Shown here: positions 23,205 through 33,708 of the stretch, in pieces | Layout of the letters: the number at the start of each line of letters is the position of its first letter | Position numbering within the stretch: position 1 is the first letter of the stretch | Origin: Rhynchosporium graminicola | Taxonomy: Eukaryota; Ascomycota; Leotiomycetes; Helotiales; Ploettnerulaceae | Length of the DNA stretch: 64,000 nt | NCBI GenBank assembly: GCA_900074885.1 | Contig: FJUW01000066.1 | Location: forward strand, 1-64,000 | Reading direction: 5' to 3' | Program-made: the position numbers and the translations under genes | The notes under the pieces: generated by a model | Database searches by the model: none | What the model was told of the DNA's origin: nothing | Seen by the model: the letters and a program-made list of their open reading frames with translations, nothing else

Positions 23205-26200
23205 TAGGTAGTATACGGGATATGCGATATCTTGACCTTACGAAGCTTCTTAATAGTTAATCGTTCATTATATATACTACTTTTACTAAGAATAGACTCT
23301 CGTATAAGCTACCCGCACTTCTCGATTCTAGAGCTAATAGATACTATTTCATTAATTATTCTTTTCTCAAATCCCTTTCCTTCTTCTTAAAACTTTCAAT
23401 TTACCCTCTACTAAACGCAATTCCTATTAAAGGCTTTAATAGCGTTAATAGTAGTACTATTAATCACTATACGACACTTAATTTAATAGTAGATCGTCGC
23501 GTTTAGGTATTTACCCCCTTTCTTATTACTACTCTCGGAAACTATAGTATTATACTCGGAAGGACCTAGCTTTCGGAACATCAAGTACTCTTAGATACCT
23601 CTAAACGACAGATCATTTAGCTACTATATACTCCTCCTAGTAACATCTATAGCTCTCCGATCGAGATCAAGGACTTACGTAAATACTATACCTACTAGCG
23701 CTACTAACACGACGCTAACGAATGAAACGAACGCCTTAATTAGTTCTGGGAAGCGTATAAGGAACAGCAAAGCGCAGCTAACTCTCCTATTAATATTCGA
23801 GCTATTATTAACTCTATCTCTATTATTAAATAACTATTATAAGCTCGGAAGCGTATTTCTAGGGAGACTTATAGCTATAAAAATATCTAAAACTCTCCCC
23901 TAGAGAGTGTTCTATAGGCAATTAACCCTCTATTACTACCGCCGATTAGTTAGGACCGTTTCTCCGGCGTTCATACTACTTATTATAGACACGACGAGCC
24001 TAAGTGTTTATTACCTAAAGAATAAGAATAGAGTAGTAAAGAGAAGTCTTTATACTCTAGAGAAGCTACTAATATATAGCTGAAGTGCGTACGATTCAGC
24101 GACGTTATCGCCTATATCCCGCGTGAATCCCTACTTTAACCCTAATTAGAAGTCTCTATGTTAAAGACCTACGCATAAGACTACGCCCGTGTAATTCATA
24201 CTATAGACTAATAGTTACTCGGAATATTATCTCTCGACTTAATAGAAGCTACTTAAAGTATAAAAATAGCTACTACGACATTTCGGAAGCGATAAAGATC
24301 ACCTCGTGTGCTCAGACCTCTTCTAGAGCCTCATGCGCTAGAGATTTATACAATTAGCAGCCTAGCATTCTATCTATTATATAAACGCTAGAAGTCTTCT
24401 AACGATAAGATCTTCTCTACTACCTTTCACGAGATAGATAAGCTTCTTAATAACCGAATCGCAGCTCAGTAACGTAATACTACTATCGTATCTTTAACTA
24501 TCGACCTTACGGAATGTCGCAAAACCGCCTAGTAATTTGCTATTAGCTTAAGCGAATTAGATTCAGAACTATAGATCCCTTACGAGTATAGCTAGTAGGC
24601 ATATGTCTTTTCTAAGGAAGCTAGCGATATTCTCCCTCCTTATCGCTTATGCGATTACCGAATTAAGCTTAAGGAAGGGGCTAAGAAGAACCTCAAATAC
24701 TCCCTCTTATATAAGATATCAGCTAAAGAACTTAAAGTCGTTAAGGCGTATATTACTAATAACTTAGCTAAAGGTTTTATCGAACCTTCTTAAGCACTAT
24801 ACGCTACACTTATTCTTTTCGTTAAGAAAGCTAATAGAAGTCTAAGATTCTATATCGACTTTCGCGCACTTAATAACCTCACGAGGAAGGATTAATATCT
24901 ACTACTATTAATCGATAAAACGCTAGCTAGAATCTCTACTACTAAGATATTCATTAAACTAGATATTCGCCAGGCGTTCTACCGAATTCGAATAGATCTA
25001 GCCTCTAAAGAGTATACGACTTTCCGGACCTATTATAGTACATATAAGTGTAAAGTACTCCCTTTCGGTCTGACTAATAGCCCTGCGACATACTAGCGAT
25101 ATATAAATAACGTCTTATTCGACTACTTAGACGACTTCTATATAATATATCTAGACGATATTCTGATCTACTCTAACGACTTACTATAGTATTAATTATA
25201 CGTATACAAGGTACTGCAATAATTATAAGACGCTAGATTATAAGCCGACTTTAAGAAGTATGAATTTAATATTACTCGCACTAAATACCTTAGATTTATT
25301 ATCTCTACTTCTAGGATCGAGGTAGACCCTAAGAAGGTTAATATTATATAATCTTAGAATTACCCGACTATAGTTAAGGGCGTATAATCGTTCTTAGGCT
25401 TTTATAACTTCTACTGACAATTTATTAAGGACTACAGAATTATCGCAAAACCTCTTATATAACTCACTAAAAACAACGTGTTATTTCGGTTCGCTAGGGA
25501 GTGCAAAGATACCTTTAATTACCTAAAGCACGCTCTCACTTCGGTACTACTCCTCTACTACTATTAGCAATATCTACCTTATATAATCGAAACAGACGCT
25601 AGTAATAGAGTAATAGCAGGTATACTATCGTAATAGCATAACGAAGACTAGTTCCCAGTAGCCTACTTCTCTAAGACTATACTACCTGCCGAGCTCAATT
25701 ACGCTATTTATAACAAGGAAATACTCGCAATTATACGATCTTTCAGTAACTAGAGATCTGAGCTCGCAGGCGCACCGTATCAGGTCCGCGTTATTACTAA
25801 TTATAAAGCTCTTAAGTACTTTATAACCTCTAAATAGCTAAACGCACGATAAGCCCGATAGGCCGAGCTACTCGCAGATTACAACTTCATGATCACCTAT
25901 CGACCTAGGAAGCATAATCCACTCGCTAACGCTCTCTCTCGCAGAATAGATAAATTAGATAACTAGAATAACGCTAAAAGAACCTAGCGTTTATAGTAGC
26001 TACTACGCGAAGACTAAATCGATCTAGTACTACTTATAAGTAACCTCTGGAATAGCTCTGACTCTATAGATAACTTTAAGCTTATTAACGCCTTAGAAAT
26101 CGCCGACTTATCGCTAGTCTTTTCTATAGTATAGCAAGTACTTAACGCTAATCGTATTACGCTATTACTCTAAGCTTTACAGAAATAAGCTCTTTCTGCT

Positions 26201-27664
26201 ACTCCTAGAAAACTAACTATGGAAAAAGATCTTCTACTCTATAAAGGAAGACTAATCGTACCTAACGTCTTATACTTTCGCACGCTACTTATACGCGAAG
26301 TACACGACCGATTAGAGACTACCTATCTAAGTATAAAGAAGACCTTATAACTACTAGTATTATAATACTAATAATACGGAATCGCTTTAACTATTAACTA
26401 GTACTACCGCAACTATTATACTTGCCGACGAATTCAAGTGCCGCGTAATAAGAAACCGGGCCTCCTCTAACCTCTGCCTGTACTATCACGTCTATAGGAG
26501 TATATTACAGTCGACTACTATAGCTTTAACCGCGATAAACACGGCTACGATAACATTCTCGTATTTATCGACTATTTTAGTAAATAAGCAATTAGTATTC
26601 CATACCGAAAGACCTCTAATGCGCGCGACCTTATAAAGCTTTACTTATACTACGTATACTACTATTTCGGAGCTCTATTAATAATTACCTCTAACAGAAG
26701 GCCTTAATTCGTTTCCCGTTTTTAGACTATAGTTATTATAATTCTCGGTACCAAAAGATAGCTTTCTATAGTAAACTACTTATAAACAGGTAGCTAAATA
26801 GAGATCTATAACTAATATCTCTAACGCAGATTACGACCTTTTATCTCTTACTATCAAGACGACTAGTCGGAATTCTTACCTATTATAGACTACGCCTAGA
26901 TAACTCTCCCTTACGAATCCCTTAGAGGTCTCTTACCCTTTAAAGTTATTTATAGATATATACCTCGCGTTAATTAGAATTAGAAAGACTTACCTAACTC
27001 TACTACGCCTACTAATAAGTTAAATACTCAGTAAGCTCTAGATTACGCTAATCGCCTGCGCGACGCCTAGACTACCGCTTAATCTAGCCTCTAACGTGTA
27101 TAAGCTAAGATATCCTAATCCTATAATCGCTTACGCTATAAAGTCGACTTCACTATAGACGACCTTATATAGCTAGATATACGCTACTTTACGAGTACTC
27201 GACCTAGCAAAAAACTCGACTTCCCGACTAATAGACCCTTCCGTATAATTGAAAAGGTCGGAAGCTCTTATTATCTAGAGCTTCCTACTAGTATAAAAGT
27301 ACATAACGTATTCCCTGCTGCTAAGCTACAGAAGCATCTAAACGACCCCTTACTAGGATAAACTTCACTACTGCTACTACCTATTAATATCACTAGTAAT
27401 AATAAATAGGAGATCGAAGATATACTTACGTGCCGTAAGCAGCGCAATAGCCTCTTATACCGAGTTTCCTAGTTAAATCAAGACGTCGATCTCATATAGT
27501 ACGACGCTATAGACGTTAAATACGCTCCTGCTAAGCTATAATAATTCCACCTTAATAACCTAACGCAAGCTAGACCTCCTACTAAACTACCTAATTAGCT
27601 GAAAGCTTTCTATGATAGAATTAATAATTACGACTACCTTAATAGTAATAAGGAGATAGACTAA
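23196..27664 (+). pseudogene. B1 pol: protease, RT, RNase H, integrase, chromodomain
   Basis: Protease D-S-R-A at 23324-23335 (G lost). RT has DFRALNNLTRKD near 24855 and an intact YLDD at 25148-25159. RNase H carries an ETDAS-type motif near 25590 and ALSR near 25930. Integrase has a His pair near 26310 (HDRLETTYLS), a zinc-finger Cys near 26420 and the catalytic VDYYSF near 26510. A chromodomain at about 27400-27560 reads EIEDILTCRKQRNS, then YRVS. The stop TAA is one base before the hairpin. It is inactive because of dozens of TAA/TAG codons. Confidence 0.93.
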
Positions 27665-27665
27665 C

Positions 27666-27700
27666 GCTCGAGGGCGAGCTTTTTTCGGAGGGGGGGGTAG
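27666..27700 (+). promoter_or_regulatory. B1 hairpin and polypurine tract
   Basis: GCTCG-AGGG-CGAGC (27666-27679) begins one base after the pol stop and is followed by six T, then GGAGGGGGGGGTAG against the 3' LTR. Hairpin plus T-run looks like a terminator of the bacterial kind, but in this setting it more likely acts in the RNA genome or in plus-strand priming. Confidence 0.75.
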
Positions 27701-27935
27701 TATAACGACTAGTCAGGTTTAGAGGTCTCTCCCTATTAGTAGAAACACTTACTGCTAAGCGAGATTACACGAGTAGAGTTTAGGGGCCCCTTTTTATATA
27801 TATACTTCTATTCTCTCTCTACTTCTTCACTCCTTAGTTATAGATTCTCAAGTGATTCTTACTACTTCATATTCATAGCAATATGAGGTCTTATTACTCA
27901 GGTAGTTTTGAGACCTTTCTAGAGCAAGCGTCACA
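27701..27935 (+). repeat. B1 3' LTR (235 bp)
   Basis: Partner of 21372-21606; the tip is decayed to TATAACG at the start but intact GCGTCACA at the end. Confidence 0.95.
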
Positions 27936-28156
27936 TAGGGAGGCCAAGAGCGATCTTATATAGTCTACTACGAAGGAAACAAAAAGATAAGGAAAGAAGA
28001 AGAAGAGAGATGGAGTGCAAGGCACCTTATATACATGTGCCGGTACTGGCCCGATACTGTACCGAGTCGGACACTAGTTCTGCCGGGATACCTGTGAACT
28101 TGGGCCCTGGTATCTATCCTTCTTCTCATGTGACATTCAGGTGAGCTGTCGTCACA

Positions 28157-28578
28157 CCTTCTTCGTAATTCGATTCAACTTATAGTAATCGATATAAAAT
28201 CGTAATCCGCCTCCTAGTTTCTTCACGAATAAGATAGAAGTAGTAGCAAGCGAGTTACTGACTCGAATAAATCCCTTATCGAGGAGCTTCATAAGAGTCT
28301 TCTGTAGTACTAAGAGTTTATCGCGAGATATATTATATAAAGGGCCCTAGGGTACTATAGGTTCTTTACCGTTAGATAGTTCGAGTTCAATCTTATAGTT
28401 AATTCTAGGACTATATAGCAGTAGTAATACGTCTGCCTTCTTATTATCGTATATGTCGAGGTACTTATATAGCTAATTAGAGAGTTTCGTTCGCGGGTTA
28501 GTCTTTATCTTCGATATAAGAGCCTTCTGGATATCTGCTATACTTATAATAAATACCTATATCTTCTTACGTAATTAT
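28157..28578 (-). pseudogene. D pol: start of RT
   Basis: Sense reading gives the classic Gypsy entry to RT: a K-F-L-D-I-Y-like segment, a GPLYNIS motif, KGFIRVSNS, LFVKK and RFYIDYYKLN, continuing into 21319 across A3. It is broken on the upstream side by C (duplication attat, 28574-28578). Confidence 0.88.
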
Positions 28579-28807
28579 TATTACGGTCCGTACCATAAGG
28601 GCCTCAGGCTCCCAGGCATCATAGCAGGCAGGGCTAGCGGGATGCGGTTAGCGCGTACTCGAGGATGATTAGTCAGCACAGCCCCATAGCTATACCTAGA
28701 GAGAGAGTCGAGAGTAGAAACCTCCCCTCTATCTTTTCTTGCTTTTATAAGCGTACCTCTCAGTAGTAATATAATACCTTATATAACCTTCTTAACGTAC
28801 TGTAATA
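28579..28807 (+). repeat. C 5' LTR (229 bp)
   Basis: Starts TATTACGGTCCGTACC (TGTTACGG originally) and ends CGTACTGTAATA, where the 3' LTR still reads CGTGCCGTAACA. A TATA-like TTTATAAGCG lies near 28745. Confidence 0.94.
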
Positions 28808-29569
28808 TAAGAAAAGATTATCACCTCGCTAGGAAGTAATAATATCCACTCGGAACAAATTCGAAGTCAGTACCACCTTTTTAGTACGACTCCTATGACT
28901 TTCGCCTTACCTATACAACTACAGGTGCCTTCTACTTCTATACCTCAGGAGTAGAGTATTTCAGAGAAAGCTGAACTCCCTCCCTTAATTAGTACTACCT
29001 CTATAGTATAATTCCACTAAAAAACCCTATTATGATATTTTTTACGCCCTTAGCCTCATGCTCAGCCTTACGTATCCTCGATCTTAAACCCTCCACGACC
29101 TCACGACTTCTACGAAGCTCTATAACCTTTGCGAACCTCCTACTTATAATTACGACCTTATATATATAAGAAGTAAACTCGTTAGTAGAAGTAGGTACTA
29201 TAAAAGGAATCTAAAGTAAACCTAATTAGTAATCTCCTAATACCTTAATATATACTCTACTAAGGGACTTTAAGAACGTGCTTACTCTCGTGCTATATTA
29301 ATCTTTACCCCCTTAAATAAGTTACTATTAAGCTTTAGGTCCCTCTTAAGCGCGCTTTTCAGCTATAGCGGGCCCTCTTATATATAACCGCGCTGAAGCA
29401 CTCGGGAGCTCTCTATACTAGATAGACTCGGATTCCCCGGATACAAGAAGATAAGTAGAAGCGCGCTAGCGAAGGATACTATTAGAGATACTATTAAGAG
29501 TAATATTATTAAGGAAGAAACCGGTTCAGAGTCTAATAATAATGACTTCGAGGAAGCGGATAAAGAACC
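28808..29569 (+). pseudogene. C leader and 5' part of gag
   Basis: A purine-rich leader (possible primer binding region near 28815-28840) is followed by a possible ATG at 28895 that opens M-T-F-A-L-P. That frame does not line up with the zinc-knuckle frame beyond B2, so either an indel has occurred or the start is elsewhere. It breaks off at 29574 with the target tatac. An open minus-strand stretch at 29378-29629 is an antisense shadow. Confidence 0.6.
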
Positions 29570-29574
29570 TATAC

Positions 29575-29816
29575 TGTGACGACTAGTCAGATTGGAGGTT
29601 TGGAGGTTTCCCCCTATTAGTGGAAACACTTACTGCTAAGCGAGATTACACGAGTAGAGTTTAGGGGCCCCTTTTCATGTATATACTTCCCTTCTCTCTC
29701 TACTTCTTCACTCCTTAGTTATAGATTCTAAGTTGATTCTTACTACTTCATATTTATAGTAATATGAGGTCTTATTACTAAAGTAGTTTTAAGACCTTTC
29801 TAGAGTAAGCGTTATA
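29575..29816 (+). repeat. B2 5' LTR (242 bp)
   Basis: Starts TGTGACGACTAGTCAG and ends gcgttata. The duplicated ggaggttt near its start accounts for the extra length compared with B1. Confidence 0.94.
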
Positions 29817-29950
29817 TTATCTATAACTCTTTTACCCACGTCTAAGAAGATAGTAAATATCTACTTATACTATACCTCTATGCCTAGAGCTACTAAACGC
29901 AGGAGACTACGCTATATAGAGAAGGCCTATACTAAGTATAAACTTGAAGA

Positions 29951-31440
29951 ATAGCACCTAAATAGAAGCAACTTAAGTCCGATAAATCGACGACTGATTC
30001 TCTAACTCCCTCTACTTCTATCTATTCTTCGGCGACTTGTAATACTCGCTGTAATCCACCCCTCTCTATAGTAGAGAGTGCTCGCGATAACGCCTTATCC
30101 GAGTTGAGCTCTCTAACTCCTACTATAATCAACGAACTCACCGAGTTACTAAACCTCCCCGATAATACCCCTATATTAATAGTAACTATAAGTAACTCAT
30201 AGGAAGACCGCGCTTACTAGCTATAAGAAGTAGAGAGAAGACTCGCGGAGGAGAGATAATTAAATGCAGACCTATCTATAGAGCTACGTTAGTTACAGGA
30301 CGAGTTCCGGGAACTACGCTAGTTGACTGCTTAGCGTTCTGTTAAGTCTATATCGTTTGATAACGTTCAATCGCGTATAATACTATTGCACTTAATTAAA
30401 GAAGATAATACTACTCTTACGCCTGATAATCGCTATCGAGAATAATCTACCGGAGGAATATTATTAATATTATATGCTACGCGTATTAAGAAGATTCCGA
30501 ACCTTCTAAATAAGCTCTCTGATAGAATCGACTACTCTCTAAAACTCTAGGAAGTATAGATACGTAACGCTTTCCGGCGCTACTCTAGCTACTTCCTTAA
30601 CGAAGATTACTATAAAGATTAGTTACTTAATTAAATAGAAAGAATAGCTAGAACTTACCTAGAACTCTTATTCTTAGAACTAGAATATAACGAGAAAAGT
30701 AATATAATCGATTCACTTGATATGATTACTTAACTCGTCTCCTTCTTATCGAATCTATACGACTAATAAACTGCAAGAGCTAGCTACTTAGCGCTAAGGA
30801 TAGATTATAAGTAGACCTTCTGGATATTCTACTACGAGTTTCGTACGCTAGCTCGTAAAGCTAGTATAAATAATCAATCGACTCTGAAAATAGACTTATA
30901 GGAGAAGCTATCTTCGCGGCTTCGGAAATAGCTCTTCTAATAGTACTAAACGTTAAGAATACTAGAAGAATACGTTAAGGCTATATAAGCTAAAGATCAA
31001 GGTTAATTTATCGAAAAAACTTACTATTCCGAGTCTTCGGCTAAGGCTAGCGCGACTCGGGAACGCCCTATTAATACCTCCTCCTAGCGCTATATTACTA
31101 ACTCTTCTTCTTATTCGTAACTAGGCTTTCCTACTCCTAAGAATACTAGTACAACTAGTAATTAAACCTCTACGAGTCGTATACTATAGTAAGTGCGAAG
31201 CGACACTCCGCGAGCTCTATCGCTAGCGAATACTCCTTATTACTTCACGCTTACCTTATACCTACGCTCGTCGTTAGCTCGACCTAATACTCCGTATCGT
31301 ATTAACGCGATTAATACTAATAACAATATTAATAGCGAGTCAGAAGATAATAACGACGAAAATACGTATAACGACGCTTAGGAGTATATTAAACCTCCGC
31401 TAGTAAAAGACTACGCCTAGGGAAAGACTCCTTCTTAAGT
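29951..31440 (+). pseudogene. B2 gag
   Basis: Parallel to B1 gag; the start ATA at 29951 sits in the same context. A run of about 60 codons without stop at 31193-31381 is a genuine piece of this frame, including the Asn-rich acidic stretch near the C-terminus. The gag-pol heptamer GGGAAAG follows near 31419, in the same position as in B1. Confidence 0.78.
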
Positions 31441-31920
31441 AGTATACGAGATATACGATATCTTAACCTTACGAAGCTTCTTAGTAGTTAATCGTTCACT
31501 ACGCGTGCTACTCTTACTAAGAATAGACTTTCGTATAAGCTACTCGCACTTGTTAATTCTGGAGCTAATAGATACTATTTTATTAATTATTCTTTTCTCA
31601 AATCTCTTTCCTTCTTTCTAAAACCTTTAATTCACTCTCTACTAAATGTAATCCTTATTAAAGGTTTCAATAGCGTTAATAGTAGTATAATCAGTTACTA
31701 TATAACACTTAACTTAATAGTAGATCGCCGCGTTCAGGTATTTACCCTCTTTCTTATTACTACTCTCGGAAATCATAGTATTATACTCGGAAGGACCTAG
31801 CTTTCGGAATATCAAGTACTCTTAGATACCTCTAAACGACAGATTATTTAGCTACTGTATACTCCTCCTAGTAACGTTTATAGCTCTCTGATCGAAATCA
31901 AGGACTTACGCAAATATTAT
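31441..31920 (+). pseudogene. B2 pol, protease piece before A2
   Basis: Protease region; the active-site stretch is near 31555 and the FNSVNS-like segment follows. It is cut at 31920 by A2 with target duplication attat (31916-31920, 39698-39702). Confidence 0.82.
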
Positions 31921-32188
31921 TATAACGACATAAGACTCAAGGCGGTATATAAGCAAGAATAAACGAGTAGGGAGGCTAAGAGCGATCTTATATAGTCTAC
32001 TATAAAGAAAACAAAAAGATAAGGAAGGAAGAAGAAGAGAGATAGAGTGTAAGGCACCTTATATATATATACCGGTACTAGTCCGATACTATACTAGGTC
32101 GGATACTAGTTCTGCTGGGATACCTATGAACTTAGGCCCTGTTATCTATCCTTCTTCTTATATAATATTCAGGTAAGCTATTATTATA
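31921..32188 (-). repeat. A2 3' LTR (268 bp)
   Basis: Plus-strand start TATAACGACATAAG, end TTATTATA. A polypurine tract (AAGGGAGAGGTAA in sense) and a hairpin GAGCTTA-ACCT-TAAGCTC at 32207-32224 lie next to it, again 18 nt apart. Confidence 0.94.
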
Positions 32189-32206
32189 TTACCTCTCCCT
32201 TAAGAA

Positions 32207-32224
32207 GAGCTTAACCTTAAGCTC
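32207..32224 (-). promoter_or_regulatory. A2 pre-PPT hairpin
   Basis: Seven-base stem with tetraloop. The stem is identical to A1; only the loop differs (ACCT against ACCC on the plus strand, a RIP-type change). Stem bases contain no CpA or TpG, so they are protected from RIP whatever their function. Confidence 0.7.
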
Positions 32225-32449
32225 GGAAGGTTATAGTTTATACTGGAATTAGTCTTTATTATAACTATTTTCGTCGATATTCGCGTAATAGGCGCTAGCC
32301 GCTCTTTAGTAGTAGTAAATTCTTTATTAAGTTCTAACTAATTATATCGCTATAATAGTACTATATTAGTCGTAGCTTTTAAATCGGGCGGTAAGCGGTA
32401 TTTACTTTATCTGTTTATAGTAAGAGTCGAGTTTAAATAGGGCATAAGG

Positions 32450-32459
32450 TATATAAAGG
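32450..32459 (+). promoter_or_regulatory. Candidate TATA box of the antisense gene in A2
   Basis: tatataaagg, same sequence and same 67-bp distance to the proposed start as in A1. Confidence 0.5.
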
Positions 32460-32516
32460 AAGGGGTTTATTAATATTAGAGCCTTTCCTTTTTAACCGCG
32501 ATAACCTCTTTAACTT

Positions 32517-33686
32517 ATAAGTTTATTCTCCTTAGACTACGATATAGCTTCTGGAGTAGGTATTATTACTAACTACTATAGTAGTCTGCTATAATCTTAT
32601 ATATTAATCGATCTAATAAACTCTTCTCTTAATATAAGTAAGTTTCCTATCTTAGTTTTAGGGATAGTCCTTAAGTGCAGTATAGGGGTTTTACGGATCT
32701 ATAACGCTAACTCCTATAGTACTTTTACTAGTACCTGCCGGTACTCTTTTAGCAGCGTATCGTATATGTTACCTGCGGTATATTCGCGCTTTCCTTAAGA
32801 TAAAGTATAATAATACTCCTGTTTTAGAACTCTTATACTTATTTAATAAGCTTAACTCTAAGCTTTATAAGTATTATTCGTTATTAAAGAGTAATTATAA
32901 GTATATAAGTTACTTAAACCTGAATATAGTTATATATACTAACGCGTTATACTTACTTAATTAAATTAATATAAAGTATATTATTTTGTCCGGTTTACTT
33001 CTTAGCAGCGAAGCTAAGGACGCGGAGCTAAATTAGGGCGGTATTATAGCTACTTATAAGGCGATTAATCGGATCTATTATCTTACGAAATCTGCTACTC
33101 TTATTATTACGTTAGAGATTACTACTATATAATTAGCAGAGACTTAGGCTTTAAGGCGTTCTATAGAGAAAGTGTTTAAGGAGTTAGAGTTTATTAAGGT
33201 AATAAGGTAAGATCTTAAATCCTTAGATACTAGTATAATACTAATATGATATAGGATCTAGATCTTTTAATAGTAGATTCAGCGAAGTCTAGGTTAATAG
33301 TATAAATAGTATTAGAGTAGACGAAAGAGTTAAATAGTATTATATAGGAATTTATAAAGAAAGCTATATTTAAGGCTATAATATCTAATACTAGGGGAAA
33401 AAGGAATTTACCTTCTAGTTTAGAGATAGTATCAGATCTAGATACTCTCGGACTTTCTCTAAAGAAGAAACCTTATAGGATTAGCTATTATACTTAGTCT
33501 ACTACTAGAGCTATGTTAGTAGATTTAAATAAGGAGTTAGATATAGTAGTTCCGGTTCTAGATATTCTAGATTTACTAGAAGCTCCGGAGAACTTAGAGG
33601 AGAAAGCTAATAAAGTAGAAGTAGTTAAAGAAGTAGAGTTTTAGATATAGCGTTATTATAGAGTATAATCGAGGGATTATCCTTAG
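32517..33686 (+). pseudogene. Antisense accessory gene of family A (A2 copy)
   Basis: Exons 32517-32637 (121 nt), 32720-33198 (479 nt) and 33255-33686 (432 nt), introns 82 and 56 bp, in the same places as A1. Exons 1 and 2 have exactly the A1 lengths; exon 3 is 9 bp longer (three extra codons repeating a Leu-Asp motif near 33560), an in-frame change that supports coding. Total 343 codons plus stop. Some RIP stops differ from A1: the TAG that ends the long open run in A1 exon 2 is Tyr TAC here. The product is unrecognised: hydrophobic patch VPAGTLLAAY in exon 2, charged C-terminal half. Confidence 0.65.
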
Positions 33687-33708
33687 TAATAAATTCTAAT
33701 ACTAGTAA

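Larger units (their letters stand above)
21372..27935 (+). mobile_element. B1: complete Ty3/Gypsy chromovirus (6564 bp)
   Basis: LTRs of 235 bp at both ends, target duplication taggg (21367-21371, 27936-27940) inside solo LTR A3. The order is 5' LTR, gag, protease, RT, RNase H, integrase, chromodomain, hairpin, polypurine tract, 3' LTR. It is the least rearranged pol in the window: the frame is kept from 23189 to the stop at 27662-27664, broken only by TAA/TAG at Gln or Trp sites. Confidence 0.96.
21320..28156 (-). repeat. A3: solo LTR of family A, split by B1
   Basis: Pieces 21320-21371 and 27941-28156 sum to 268 bp, the family LTR length. Target duplication in D is ccttc (21315-21319, 28157-28161). 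Unlike the LTRs of A1 and A2 it keeps TG and CA almost throughout, with ends TGTAACGACAC and GTCGTCACA, so it is the best guide to the original LTR sequence. Confidence 0.94.

Noticed and set aside
27666..27686. Hairpin plus T-run as a rho-independent terminator
   Set aside because: Eukaryotic Pol II element in a fungus; the hairpin recurs without a T-run in A and C, and its position relates to the polypurine tract.
29378..29629. Minus-strand open frame of 83 codons
   Set aside because: Crosses the C gag / B2 LTR junction, so it cannot predate the insertion; chance frame.
31193..31381. Plus-strand frame of 62 codons as a separate small gene
   Set aside because: It is a stop-free piece of B2 gag in the true gag register, not an independent gene. 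The same holds for 10533-10745 (B3 gag) and 61597-61806 (F2 pol linker).
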